Assembly: GCA_036639955.1 (NCBI GenBank) | Contig: JAVWHP010000001.1 | Span: 1-64,000, forward strand | Length of the DNA: 64,000 bases | Direction: 5' to 3' | Source of the DNA: JAVWHP01 sp036639955 | GTDB lineage: Bacteria > Bacillota_I > Bacilli_A > Erysipelotrichales > Erysipelotrichaceae | Shown: piece by piece, positions 37,379-46,841 of the stretch | Numbering within the stretch: the stretch's first letter is position 1 | How the letters are laid out: each line of letters begins with the position of its first letter | The notes under the pieces: generated by a model | What the model was told of the DNA's origin: nothing | The model's database searches: none | Seen by the model: the letters and a program-made list of their open reading frames with translations, nothing else | Made by a program: the position numbers and the translations under genes

Positions 37379-37420
37379 AAGAAAGTTCCTTAAAATTCTT
37401 TATTTGTAAGGAACTTTCTT
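37379..37420 (-). terminator. Terminator after the M42 peptidase gene
   Basis: 14-bp perfect stem (arms 37379-37392 and 37407-37420) followed on the minus strand by seven T. Confidence 0.85.
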
Positions 37421-37435
37421 ATTATATTATATATC

Positions 37436-38521
37436 TTATTGATTAGTTTTTCTAAGTTCTTCTAGATCTTTAGTTGTAAAGTTAGCTATAAATTCAGTTA
37501 ATAGATTGATTGTTGCTTCATAGTCAATGCGGCTTATGATTGAGTGAGCACTATGAATGTATCTTGCTGGTATTGAAAGAGTCATTGCTATTACTCCATC
37601 ATAAGATTTATGAATATTTCCAGTGTCTGTTCCTCCTCCAAGCATTGAATCATAGACAAAACTAATATTATTAGATTTTGCTATTTCTTCTAATTTATAT
37701 AAAAGTCCTCGATGTACTAGATGTGATGCATCCATCAAAGATAGTACTGCTCCACATCCTAGTTTTACATCATTGCGTTCCATATTAGGTGTATCATTAG
37801 CAATCGTTACATCTAAAGAGAAAGCAATATCTGGATGAATACGACTAGTAGCAGTTAAAGCACCACGACATCCTACTTCTTCTTGAACACTACCTACTGC
37901 ATAAACTGTTGCATCATGTTTAAGTTTTGAAATGTTTTTCATTACTTCAATAGCAGCGGCTACCCCAATGCGATTATCTAAAGCTTTACCATCAAAACAT
38001 TGTTGATTAGCCATCACTTTAAATTTAGTATCTGGAGTTATCATGTCTCCTGGTTTAATTCCCAGTTCTAATGCTTCCTTAGCTGTAGTTAATCCTAAAT
38101 CTAGAAATAGGTCTTTAAGTTCTACTACTTTAGATTTTTCTTCTTTACTCATTCCATGAGGTGCTTTAGTTCCTATTACTCCATAGAATTGTTTATCATC
38201 ACGAGTAGTTAAAATCATACCACTAGACGGTAATACATGAGCCCACCAGCCACCAATTGGGTTAATTCTAATAAAGCCGGACTCATCTATTTCCTTTACT
38301 ACAAAGCCGATTTCATCAATATGTGAGCTAATCATAATTTTAGGTGCATCGACTTTGTTAAAGCTACTATTAGATTTAGCAATTAGACTACCTAAATTAT
38401 CATATTCAAATTCATCTACTACATCCTTTAAATAATTTTTCATTACTCTAGTAGCATACTTCTCATTACCACTAATAGCACTAACATTACTTAAATCTTC
38501 TATCATCTTAATATCTATCAT
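37436..38521 (-). CDS. M42 family metallopeptidase (aminopeptidase/endoglucanase-like)
   Basis: 361 residues. The binuclear metal site of the M42 clan is complete: ISSHIDEIGFV, KALDNRIGVAA, catalytic Glu pair in GSVQEEVGCRGA, Asp in FSLDVTIANDTP and His in YIHSAHSIISR. These cytosolic enzymes form dodecamers and trim short peptides. It ends in a strong terminator and lies 9 bases after the dUTPase gene, so the two are one unit. Confidence 0.94.
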   Translation of the reverse strand: MIDIKMIEDLSNVSAISGNEKYATRVMKNYLKDVVDEFEYDNLGSLIAKSNSSFNKVDAPKIMISSHIDEIGFVVKEIDESGFIRINPIGGWWAHVLPSSGMILTTRDDKQFYGVIGTKAPHGMSKEEKSKVVELKDLFLDLGLTTAKEALELGIKPGDMITPDTKFKVMANQQCFDGKALDNRIGVAAAIEVMKNISKLKHDATVYAVGSVQEEVGCRGALTATSRIHPDIAFSLDVTIANDTPNMERNDVKLGCGAVLSLMDASHLVHRGLLYKLEEIAKSNNISFVYDSMLGGGTDTGNIHKSYDGVIAMTLSIPARYIHSAHSIISRIDYEATINLLTEFIANFTTKDLEELRKTNQ

Positions 38522-38530
38522 ACTATTCTC

Positions 38531-39022
38531 CTAATAATCATTATCCTGTCGACTATGATTCTCCTCATTCTTCATCAAATATGAACTACGTATATCCTCC
38601 ACACTAAACATAAGCATGTCACCAATCGCTATAAACATTCTAAAAGCCTCAATATATCCTGCTTCATTAAAGTCTAAGTGAAGCTTAGCTATTAAACCAT
38701 AAACTTCTACAAAAGCTTCACTTAGACTTAACTTATTATCTAAACTTTCAATCATCTTAGGTTGTTCATTAAAATATAAACCTAATGATAAAAGAAAATG
38801 AATGCCATCTACATATTCTTCTAGTACTACTTCTTTAGGTGAACTAGCTTTATTACTCCAGTATTTAAAACATCTAGTTTCATTAGCTAGTTCACCTATT
38901 TCTACTAATAATGCTAATATTCTTTTAGTTTTAGTTTCTTCATAGCTTACATTATGTATCTTAGCTATTCTATCATCTAATTCTTTTTGAATACTATATA
39001 AATCTTCTATTTTTAATTTCAT
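38531..39022 (-). CDS. All-alpha dUTP diphosphatase (dUTPase_2/MazG-like)
   Basis: 163 residues, helical, with the all-alpha NTP pyrophosphatase pattern: LVEIGELANETRCFKYW (the EExxE-like first metal site) and EYVDGIHFLLSLGL (the second, ExxD). This is the dimeric dUTPase type of Firmicutes and phages, which lowers dUTP and provides dUMP, complementing the dCMP deaminase upstream in the window. AGAGGTGAT fits the start. Confidence 0.85.
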   Translation of the reverse strand: MKLKIEDLYSIQKELDDRIAKIHNVSYEETKTKRILALLVEIGELANETRCFKYWSNKASSPKEVVLEEYVDGIHFLLSLGLYFNEQPKMIESLDNKLSLSEAFVEVYGLIAKLHLDFNEAGYIEAFRMFIAIGDMLMFSVEDIRSSYLMKNEENHSRQDNDY

Positions 39023-39080
39023 AATATCACCTCTGTTTATGATTATAGCATAAACTCTTATAGTTCGTATAGTTTGTTTA

Positions 39081-39118
39081 AGTAAAACACTAACAGCTTG
39101 CGCTGTTAGTGTTTTACT
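39081..39118 (-). terminator. Strong hairpin ending the TSCPD/micro-ORF unit
   Basis: 17-bp perfect stem (arms 39081-39097 and 39102-39118) with a TTGC loop. The distal arm contains TTTT. The stop codon of the 33-codon ORF lies within it. Confidence 0.75.
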
Positions 39119-39207
39119 TTAGTCATTACCTTAATTAGATTAGGATTACAGCCTAAATCTTTTAAAATAGTAGCTATTAATTCTTGTTTATCTTCTTTCA
39201 ATTTCAT
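39106..39207 (-). CDS. Micro-ORF of 33 codons after the TSCPD gene
   Basis: A short frame starting ATG at 39207 (MKLKEDKQELIATI...) and ending ...MTKVKH, with its stop inside the terminator stem at 39081-39118. AGGTGAT overlaps the ATG; a TTG two codons later (39201) has better spacing to it. The peptide is basic and amphipathic, with a single Cys in LGCNPNLIK. It is 32 bases behind the TSCPD gene. No family is recognised. The placement of the stop in the hairpin, a habit shared with many real genes here, is the main support. Confidence 0.45.
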   Translation of the reverse strand: MKLKEDKQELIATILKDLGCNPNLIKVMTKVKH

Positions 39208-39239
39208 CACCTATATTAATATGTGATATTATTACAATT

Positions 39240-39497
39240 TTATACCTTTTGATCAAGGTATAATTCTAGAGCAGTAGCTATTTGGTCAGGACATGACGTA
39301 GGATTAGTACGACATCTAGTACCTTTTAATTTAGCTATAATTGTTTCTATTGGTTGGTCCTTTAATAAACGACATAATCCTAGAGAATTACCTGCACAAC
39401 CACCAATAACTTGAACTTCCTTAATAATATTATTTTCTAATTTAAAAATCATTTTAGTAGAACATACATTAATCGGACGATATTCAAAAGTTTCCAT
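39240..39497 (-). CDS. TSCPD domain protein (TIGR03905-like)
   Basis: 85 residues. It contains the conserved IGGCAGNSLGLCRLLKDQP and RCRTNPTSCPDQIATAL motifs; this TSCPD segment also occurs at the C-terminus of some B12-dependent ribonucleotide reductases, where Cys residues bind metal. The function of the stand-alone form is not known. It has its own promoter (39521-39548) and an AAGGTGAGG ribosome site, so it need not depend on the pyr operon just upstream. Confidence 0.85.
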   Translation of the reverse strand: METFEYRPINVCSTKMIFKLENNIIKEVQVIGGCAGNSLGLCRLLKDQPIETIIAKLKGTRCRTNPTSCPDQIATALELYLDQKV

Positions 39498-39520
39498 AGT
39501 TTACCTCACCTTTCTAAAAT

Positions 39521-39548
39521 ATTATAACGGATATAGGTTATAATACAA
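39521..39548 (-). promoter_or_regulatory. Promoter of the TSCPD gene
   Basis: TTGTAT (39548-39543), a 16-base spacer and TATAAT (39526-39521) on the minus strand, in the gap behind pyrE. Confidence 0.65.
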
Positions 39549-39561
39549 ATATATTGACTGA

Positions 39562-40194
39562 CTATTTAGTCATCCAACTTTCATCATGAGGATTAACCTT
39601 CCAAGCTTTAAGCTTTTCTAAATCAGCACTATCAATATAGTTATTAGTTAAAGCTACATCAATTAGAACATCATAATTACTTAAAGTAGAAAAACTTGTA
39701 TTTATATCATTAAATAATTTAGTACTATCAGGTAATAAATAAGAGAAGATAGCAACTACTCCTAAAACATTAGCACCAGCTTCTTTTAAAGCATTAACTA
39801 CATCAGCACAACTACCACCAGTAGAAATTAAATCTTCTACAATAACAACCTTTGTACCTGGTTCTAATTTACCTTCAATTTTATTTTGTTTACCATGTGT
39901 TTTATTTGAACTACGAACATAACCCATAGGTAATTCCATTTTATCAGCTACTAAAGCAGCCCAAGGAATACCTGCTGTAGCAGTTCCCATTAAACATTCT
40001 ACTTCTGGGTAATCAGCTTTTATCTTTTCAACAAAAGCTTTAACAACGATAGTTCTCTTTTCAGCAAAAGATAATACTAAACGATTATCACAATAGATTG
40101 GTGATTTAATACCACTTGCCCAAGTAAATGGTTCATTTGGTTTTAGAAAGACTGCTTTACAGTCTAATAAATTCTTTGCAATTATTTTTTCCAT
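39562..40194 (-). CDS. pyrE: Orotate phosphoribosyltransferase
   Basis: 210 residues. It joins orotate and PRPP to give OMP. The PRPP-binding motif is VVIVEDLISTGGSCADV, the family start KAVFLKPNEPFTWASGIKSPIY is present, and the flexible-loop Lys/Arg region is VRSSNKTHGKQN. Last gene of the eight-gene pyr operon, 2 bases after pyrF. Confidence 0.96.
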   Translation of the reverse strand: MEKIIAKNLLDCKAVFLKPNEPFTWASGIKSPIYCDNRLVLSFAEKRTIVVKAFVEKIKADYPEVECLMGTATAGIPWAALVADKMELPMGYVRSSNKTHGKQNKIEGKLEPGTKVVIVEDLISTGGSCADVVNALKEAGANVLGVVAIFSYLLPDSTKLFNDINTSFSTLSNYDVLIDVALTNNYIDSADLEKLKAWKVNPHDESWMTK

Positions 40195-40196
40195 GA

Positions 40197-40901
40197 TTAT
40201 TCCTCCATCATCTTTTCAATTAATTTATAAGTAGCTAGTGGATCATTACTCTTAGTAATAGAGCGACCTACAACTATGTAGTTACAACCTTGTTCTTTAG
40301 CAAACTTAGGAGTAGCTACTCTTTTTTGATCATCTTTACTGTCATCACTTAGTCTAATACCAGGTGTTACACATAAGAAATCATTACCACAAGCTTCATG
40401 AATAGCCTTAGCTTCATGAACAGAACATACTACACCATCTAGTCCACTTTTCTTAGCTAACTTTGCATAACTAACTACTACATCAATTACTTCTCCTTGA
40501 ATTAGTAATTCATCATTCATAGCTTCTTTAGAAGTAGAAGTAAGTTGTGTTACACCAATACATAATGGTCTTTTAGCACCATTAGCTACTCCTTCATTAA
40601 GTCCTTCAATAGCAGCACTCATCATAGCACTACCACCACTACAATGAACATTAACAATATCTACACCAAGTTCAGCTAAATTACGCATAGCATTTTTAAC
40701 TGTATTAGGAATATCATGTAACTTAAGATCTAGAAATACTTTATAACCTAAATCTTTAACAGATTTTATTAGTTCAAATCCTGCTGAATAAGTTAGTTCC
40801 ATTCCAATTTTAACGTATACTGATTTATCAAAGTTCTTTAAGAAATCAAATACTTGTTGCTTGTTAGAAAAATCTAAAGCAATGATTGTAACTGTCTTCA
40901 T
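40197..40901 (-). CDS. pyrF: Orotidine 5'-phosphate decarboxylase
   Basis: 234 residues. It decarboxylates OMP to UMP. The catalytic DxKxxD appears as FLDLKLHDIPNTV near residue 60, the N-terminal IIALDFSNK binds the ribose, and the C-terminal phosphate loop is YIVVGRSITKSNDP. The ATG overlaps the pyrD stop at 40901. Confidence 0.96.
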   Translation of the reverse strand: MKTVTIIALDFSNKQQVFDFLKNFDKSVYVKIGMELTYSAGFELIKSVKDLGYKVFLDLKLHDIPNTVKNAMRNLAELGVDIVNVHCSGGSAMMSAAIEGLNEGVANGAKRPLCIGVTQLTSTSKEAMNDELLIQGEVIDVVVSYAKLAKKSGLDGVVCSVHEAKAIHEACGNDFLCVTPGIRLSDDSKDDQKRVATPKFAKEQGCNYIVVGRSITKSNDPLATYKLIEKMMEE

Positions 40902-41809
40902 TAGCGAAAACTCCTTCCAATAGCATCCTTAACACTACTATTACCATATTTTTTTAATACTTCTTCTAATTCATTTATAATATTAACACATACATAAGGA
41001 TCTACAAAGTTCATCATACCTACTTCTACAGCACTTGCTCCTGCATATAAGAATTCTAATACATCAGTAGCTGATTTAATACCACCTACTCCAATAATTG
41101 GAATATTAACAACTTGAGCTACTTGATATACCATCTTTAATGCTACTGGTTTAATACATGGTCCTGATAATCCTCCAGTAACATTAGCTAATAATGGTTT
41201 AGCACTTTTAAGATCCATATTCATTCCTACTAATGTATTAATCATTACTAATCCATCAGCTCCAGCTTCTTCTACTGCTTTAGCTATAGCAACTATATCA
41301 GTTACATTAGGTGATAACTTAACATATACTGGTTTAGTACTTACTGCTTTAACTGCTGCTGTTAATTGTGCTGCTAATGTAGGATCAGTACCAAAACCGA
41401 TTCCTCCATGTTTAACATTAGGACATGATATATTTAATTCTAATGCTTTTACTACAGGACTTGCTGACATCTTCTTAGCTACTTCTACATAATCTTCAAT
41501 ACAGGCTCCTGCTACATTAGCAATTATTTCTGTATCAAATTGAGCAAGCCATGGTAATTCTTTTTCTACAATAGTGTCTACGCCAGGGTTTGCTAATCCT
41601 ATGGCATTTAACATGCCTTCGGGTGCTTCACAAACTCTAGGAGTAGGGTTACCAAATCTTTTAAGTGGTGTAGCACTTTTAATTGCTATTCCACCTAATA
41701 TACTTAAATCATATAGTTCTGCATATTCTCTTCCAAATCCAAAACAACCACTAGCTGGAATAATTGGATTCTTTAAATTTAATCCTGGTAGCTTTACACT
41801 TAAGTCCAT
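40901..41809 (-). CDS. pyrD: Dihydroorotate dehydrogenase B, catalytic subunit
   Basis: 302 residues of the class 1B (PyrDB) type, using NAD through the PyrK partner. FMN barrel motifs are PASGCFGFG, the catalytic Cys in LNISCPNVKHGG and the phosphate-binding GVGGIKSATD. It sits between pyrK and pyrF with overlapping ends, and the presence of pyrK confirms the class. Confidence 0.95.
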   Translation of the reverse strand: MDLSVKLPGLNLKNPIIPASGCFGFGREYAELYDLSILGGIAIKSATPLKRFGNPTPRVCEAPEGMLNAIGLANPGVDTIVEKELPWLAQFDTEIIANVAGACIEDYVEVAKKMSASPVVKALELNISCPNVKHGGIGFGTDPTLAAQLTAAVKAVSTKPVYVKLSPNVTDIVAIAKAVEEAGADGLVMINTLVGMNMDLKSAKPLLANVTGGLSGPCIKPVALKMVYQVAQVVNIPIIGVGGIKSATDVLEFLYAGASAVEVGMMNFVDPYVCVNIINELEEVLKKYGNSSVKDAIGRSFR

Positions 41810-42552
41810 TATAGTCCTACCTTTCCGATTGGAAATACTGGTCCTTCTTTACAAATACGGTAGTATATATCCTTATCTTTAGAATCTTTACAAACACATC
41901 CCATACAAGCTCCAATTCCACAAGCCATTCTTGCTTCAAATGAAGTATAACCTTTAGTATAGTTATTTTCTACTGCTTTTAACATTGGCATTGGTCCACA
42001 TGAATAAACAAAATCAGTTTTAATATTATTAAATTTAATAGCATCTATTACTGTTCCTTTTACTCCATAACTACCATCCATAGTAGCAACTACTACATTA
42101 CAACCTAATGCTTTAAACTCTGCTTCATAGAACATAGCTTTACTATCATTAAAGCCTAATACTACATCTACATTAGTATTAATATTACGATATTGTTTAG
42201 CAACCTCATATAAAGGAGGTACACCTACTCCACCACCAATAATTAATATAGAAGATACATCTTCATGGATTGGGTAAGAACTACCTAATGGTCCAAATAG
42301 ATCTATTTTATCATTTACTTTCATATGCGATAAAGTAGTAGTGCCTTCGCCTACTACTTTATATATAATAATAAATTGTTTATCTTCTATACTAGATATG
42401 CTTATTGGTCTTCTTAACATATTACCTTGTACTTTAATATTTACAAATTGTCCAGGTAACATTTCACTAGTCATATTAGCACTTATACACATTTTATATG
42501 TATCTTCTGCTATTAATTCGTTAGTTTTAATTGTTCCAATTTCTACTAGCAT
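41809..42552 (-). CDS. pyrK: Dihydroorotate dehydrogenase B, electron transfer subunit
   Basis: 247 residues. It carries FAD and a [2Fe-2S] cluster and passes electrons from PyrD to NAD. The FAD-binding RRPISIS motif, the NAD-binding IIGGGVGVPPLYEVAK and a C-terminal Cys cluster CGIGACMGCVCK plus YRICKEGPVF are visible. It overlaps or abuts carB and pyrD. Confidence 0.95.
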   Translation of the reverse strand: MLVEIGTIKTNELIAEDTYKMCISANMTSEMLPGQFVNIKVQGNMLRRPISISSIEDKQFIIIYKVVGEGTTTLSHMKVNDKIDLFGPLGSSYPIHEDVSSILIIGGGVGVPPLYEVAKQYRNINTNVDVVLGFNDSKAMFYEAEFKALGCNVVVATMDGSYGVKGTVIDAIKFNNIKTDFVYSCGPMPMLKAVENNYTKGYTSFEARMACGIGACMGCVCKDSKDKDIYYRICKEGPVFPIGKVGL

Positions 42553-42553
42553 A

Positions 42554-45500
42554 TTAGTCCTCCAATTCGTTCATTGATATAGTTGAAGATGATTGATTTT
42601 CTATAACACTTAATATTGCTTCTGCAGTATCTAATGATGTAAAACAAGAGATATTATTTTCTGCAGCTACTCTTCTTATTAAGAATCCATCTGTAGTTAC
42701 TTCTTTTTTAGTACTCATTGTATTTACTACATAGTTTACTCTTCCTCTTCTAATTACATCTAATACTGAATTATGAGAATCATCACTTATCTTAGATACA
42801 GTTTGTACTAGTATACCATTTTCTTCTAAATATTTAGCAGTACCACTAGTTGCATATATACCATAACCTATATCTGAGAAACGTTTTGCTACTCTTAATC
42901 CATCTTCTTTATCAGTATCAGCTATAGTCATCATTACATTACCATGTAATGGAATTTTAACTCCACTAGCTATTAATGCTTTATATAATGCTTTTTCTAA
43001 TGTTATATCTCCACCTAATGCTTCTCCAGTAGATTTCATTTCAGGTCCTAAAGTAGTATCTACACATTTAAGTTTAGCAAATGAGAATACTGGTGCTTTA
43101 ACATAGTGTCTTTTTCCTTCAGGTTTAATTCCTTCTTTAAATCCTTGTTCTTCTAATGAATGTCCCATTACTGCTTTAGTAGCAACTGCTGCCATTGCAA
43201 CATGTGTAATCTTACTTAAGAATGGAATTGTTCTTGATGATCTTGGATTAACTTCTAATACATATACTTTTTGATCATCTTTACCTACTATAAACTGGAT
43301 ATTATATAATCCTATAAATTTGAATCCTTTTCCAATTCTAATTGTGTAATCTACTATTTGGTCTTTTACACTTTGAGATATAGTTGGTGCTGGATAACAA
43401 GATATAGAATCTCCTGAGTGAATTCCTGCTCTTTCTATATGTTCCATAATACCTGGAATATATACGTGTTCTCCATCTCCTATAGCATCTATTTCTACTT
43501 CTTTACCTACTATATATTTATCTACTAATATAGGTGCATCATTACTTACTTCTTTTACTGCAGTAGCCATATATTTTCTTAAATCTTCATCATTGTGAAC
43601 TATTTCCATTGCACGTCCACCTAATACATATGAAGGTCTTACTAATACTGGATATCCAATTCTTTGTGCAATTTCTACAGAAGCTTCTATTTCTGTAGCA
43701 GTTTGTCCATTTGGCATTGGGATATCTAGTTTATGTAGCATATCTTCAAATGCATGACGATCTTCTGCACGATCAATGTCTTCTAAACTTGTTCCTAATA
43801 TTTTAACTCCTCTTTTAACTAATGAATCAGCTAAATTAATGGCAGTTTGTCCTCCAAATTGTACTATTACTCCTAATGGTTGTTCTAGATCAATTACATG
43901 CATTACATCTTCAACTGTTAATGGTTCAAAATATAATTTATCTGAAATTGAGAAGTCAGTAGATACTGTTTCTGGATTATTATTAATAACTATAGCTTCA
44001 TATCCTAGTTCTCTTAAAGTTTTAACACAGTGTACAGTAGCATAATCAAACTCTACACCTTGTCCAATTCTAATTGGTCCAGATCCTAATACTATTACTT
44101 TTTTACGATCACTTCTAATTGATTCATTTTCAGTTTCATAAGTAGAATAGAAATAAGGTGTATTACTTACAAATTCAGCAGCACATGTATCTACCATCTT
44201 ATATACTGGTATAATCTTATTTTCTTTTCTCATGTTATAAACTTCTAATTCATTAATTCCCCATATTTTAGCTATATAAGTATCTGCAAATCCTTTTGCT
44301 TTAACTTCTTTTAATACTTCTATATCATTTTTATTGTCTTTCAATTTCTTTTCTAATTTAATTATATTTCTAAATTTAGATAAGAAGAACATATCAATCA
44401 TAGTTTTTTCATGTATATCTTCTATAGCTACTCCATGTCTGATTAATTCAGCTACTGCATAGAATCTTTCATCATCTGCGTTCATCATTTTAGCTGTTAA
44501 TTCTTCTACACTTAATAACTTCATTTCTTTAGTTTCTAAATGATCTACTTTCATTTCTAATGATCTTATTGCTTTTAAATATGCTTCTTCAAAGGTACGT
44601 CCAATTGACATAACTTCTCCTGTTGCTTTCATTTGTGTTCCTAGGTTACGGTCTGCATTAGGGAATTTATCGAATGCAAATCTAGGAAGTTTAGCTACTA
44701 TATAATCGATTGTTGGTTCACAACATGCATAACTTGTTTTAGTAACTGGGTTAATGATTTCATCTAATGTTAAACCAACTGCTACTTTAGCTGCTATTTT
44801 AGCAATAGGATATCCTGTTGCTTTAGATGCTAGTGCACTTGATCTAGATACACGTGGGTTTACTTCAATTACATAATATTTAAATGATGTTGGGTGTAGT
44901 GCTAATTGTACATTACATCCTCCACATATTTTTAATGCTCTAATGATTTTTAATGAAGCATTACGTAGCATTTCATGTTCTCTATCAGTTAATGTTTGTG
45001 TAGGTGCTACTACTACTGAATCTCCTGTATGTACTCCTACTGGGTCTACATTTTCCATATTACATACTACTATTGCATTATCATTCATATCACGCATTAC
45101 TTCATATTCAATTTCTTTATAACCTGCTATACTTTGTTCTATTAAACATTGGTGTACAGGTGATAGTTTTAATCCATTAGTTGTGATTTCGATTAATTGT
45201 GCTTCATCATGTGCGAATCCACCACCAGTTCCTCCTAATGTAAAGGCTGGTCTTACTACTACTGGATATCCTATTTGATTAGCAAATGCTACTGCACTAT
45301 TTACGTCATGTACAATATCACTTTCTGGTACTGGTTCATTTAATTCATACATTAAATTACGGAATTTATCTCTATCTTCTGCTTTTTCAATTGCATGTAA
45401 TTCAGTTCCTAAGATTTCTACTCCACATTCTTCTAGAATTCCATCTTCTGATAATTCTACTACTAGGTTAAGTCCAGTTTGTCCTCCTAAACTTCCTAAT

Positions 45501-45757
45501 ATAGCATCTGGTCTTTCTTTCAATATAATTCTTTTAGCAAAATCTAATGTTAATGGTTCGATATATACTTGGTCTGCTACTACTGTATCTGTCATGATTG
45601 TTGCTGGGTTAGAGTTAATTAATACTACTTTATATCCTTCTTCTCTTAATGATTGACAAGCTTGAGTTCCTGCATAATCAAATTCTGCTGCTTGTCCAAT
45701 AATAATTGGTCCTGATCCTATTACTAATATTTTATTGATATCTGTTCTTTTTGTCAT
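42554..45757 (-). CDS. carB: Carbamoyl phosphate synthase, large subunit
   Basis: 1067 residues, normal length. Two homologous ATP-grasp halves are seen (start IGSGPIIIGQAAEFDYAG; second copy VLGSGPIRIGQGVEFDYA near residue 560), then a C-terminal MGS-like allosteric domain (KRFSDIGYGIYATSGTAKYL). It makes carbamoyl phosphate from bicarbonate, ammonia and two ATP. Normally ammonia arrives by tunnel from CarA; here CarA looks catalytically dead, so free ammonia may be the substrate. One base separates it from carA. Confidence 0.97.
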   Translation of the reverse strand: MTKRTDINKILVIGSGPIIIGQAAEFDYAGTQACQSLREEGYKVVLINSNPATIMTDTVVADQVYIEPLTLDFAKRIILKERPDAILGSLGGQTGLNLVVELSEDGILEECGVEILGTELHAIEKAEDRDKFRNLMYELNEPVPESDIVHDVNSAVAFANQIGYPVVVRPAFTLGGTGGGFAHDEAQLIEITTNGLKLSPVHQCLIEQSIAGYKEIEYEVMRDMNDNAIVVCNMENVDPVGVHTGDSVVVAPTQTLTDREHEMLRNASLKIIRALKICGGCNVQLALHPTSFKYYVIEVNPRVSRSSALASKATGYPIAKIAAKVAVGLTLDEIINPVTKTSYACCEPTIDYIVAKLPRFAFDKFPNADRNLGTQMKATGEVMSIGRTFEEAYLKAIRSLEMKVDHLETKEMKLLSVEELTAKMMNADDERFYAVAELIRHGVAIEDIHEKTMIDMFFLSKFRNIIKLEKKLKDNKNDIEVLKEVKAKGFADTYIAKIWGINELEVYNMRKENKIIPVYKMVDTCAAEFVSNTPYFYSTYETENESIRSDRKKVIVLGSGPIRIGQGVEFDYATVHCVKTLRELGYEAIVINNNPETVSTDFSISDKLYFEPLTVEDVMHVIDLEQPLGVIVQFGGQTAINLADSLVKRGVKILGTSLEDIDRAEDRHAFEDMLHKLDIPMPNGQTATEIEASVEIAQRIGYPVLVRPSYVLGGRAMEIVHNDEDLRKYMATAVKEVSNDAPILVDKYIVGKEVEIDAIGDGEHVYIPGIMEHIERAGIHSGDSISCYPAPTISQSVKDQIVDYTIRIGKGFKFIGLYNIQFIVGKDDQKVYVLEVNPRSSRTIPFLSKITHVAMAAVATKAVMGHSLEEQGFKEGIKPEGKRHYVKAPVFSFAKLKCVDTTLGPEMKSTGEALGGDITLEKALYKALIASGVKIPLHGNVMMTIADTDKEDGLRVAKRFSDIGYGIYATSGTAKYLEENGILVQTVSKISDDSHNSVLDVIRRGRVNYVVNTMSTKKEVTTDGFLIRRVAAENNISCFTSLDTAEAILSVIENQSSSTISMNELED

Positions 45758-45758
45758 A

Positions 45759-46841
45759 TTATTTCACAATCCCTTCTACATTCATTAATGCACTAAATTC
45801 ATCAAATACGTATTTACAATCTTCTGGTCCAGGTGCTGCTTCTGGATTGAACTGTACTCCAAATACTGGCAATGTTTTGTGAGCAGCTCCTTCAACTGTA
45901 TTATCATTTAATGCTTTATAAGTTAATTCTAATTCAGTATTTTCTAAAGATGCTTCATCTATAGCATAACCATGGTTTTGTGCAGTGAATTCAATTCTTC
46001 CTGTTTTCATATTACGAATTGGATGAGATGTTCCTCTGTGTCCAAATTTCATTTTATATGCTTTAGCTCCACATGCTAAACAAATTAATTGGTGTCCTAA
46101 TGCTATTCCGAATACTGGTACAACTTTAATTAATTCTTTTATAGTATTAATTTCTTCTTCTAATTCTTCAGGGCATCCAGGTCCATCAGATATAACTACT
46201 CCGTCTGGTCTTAGTGCTAATATTTCAGCTAATGGCATGTTATATGGTACTACTACTAGATCACAGTGTCTTACACTTAGTTCTCTTATTACTCCATATT
46301 TAGTTCCATTATCTATTACTACAACTTTGTTTCCTCTTGCTGGTACTGAATAAGGTTGTTGTGTTGATACTTGAGCTACTAAATTCTTAGGTAATTCACT
46401 ACTCTTAAGCATTTTTATAATTTCATCTGTGTTAGCATCTTCATCACACATGATTGCTTTCATAGTTCCTTTATCTCTTAATTTTCTTGTTATACTTCTT
46501 GTATCTATATCTTGTATTCCTGGAATATCTTTCATTTTTAAGTATTCATCTAATGTTGATGTTGATCTAAAGTTACTTGGTTCTTCACAGCATTCTTTAC
46601 ATACTAGTCCAAATACAACTGCATTTAAGCTTTCAAAATCATCGCGATTAATTCCTGTGTTACCGATCATTGGGTATGTCATCATTACTATTTGTCCGCT
46701 GTATGTAAGGTCACTTAATGTTTCTTGGTATCCTTCCATTCCTGTTTCAAATACTAATTCTCCTAATTGGTAGTTGTTTCCACCAAAGGCTTTACCTTCA
46801 TAAATACTTCCGTCTTCTAGAATTAATAATCTCTTTTTCAT
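45759..46841 (-). CDS. carA: Carbamoyl phosphate synthase, small subunit with inactive glutaminase site
   Basis: 360 residues, normal length with both CarA domains. In active enzymes the class I glutaminase triad is Cys in FGICLGHQ and His/Glu in HPEASPGP. Here the motifs read VFGIALGHQ (Ala at 247, codon GCA) and VQFNPEAAPGP (Asn at 332, codon AAT; Glu 334 kept). GPGDP is also changed to GPGCP. The reading frame is otherwise intact and sits in the normal pyr operon position. I infer that it cannot hydrolyse glutamine and serves as a structural partner of CarB, as in ammonia-dependent synthetases of vertebrates, where the Cys is replaced. Sequencing error is unlikely to produce both changes. 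Confidence 0.93.
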   Translation of the reverse strand: MKKRLLILEDGSIYEGKAFGGNNYQLGELVFETGMEGYQETLSDLTYSGQIVMMTYPMIGNTGINRDDFESLNAVVFGLVCKECCEEPSNFRSTSTLDEYLKMKDIPGIQDIDTRSITRKLRDKGTMKAIMCDEDANTDEIIKMLKSSELPKNLVAQVSTQQPYSVPARGNKVVVIDNGTKYGVIRELSVRHCDLVVVPYNMPLAEILALRPDGVVISDGPGCPEELEEEINTIKELIKVVPVFGIALGHQLICLACGAKAYKMKFGHRGTSHPIRNMKTGRIEFTAQNHGYAIDEASLENTELELTYKALNDNTVEGAAHKTLPVFGVQFNPEAAPGPEDCKYVFDEFSALMNVEGIVK

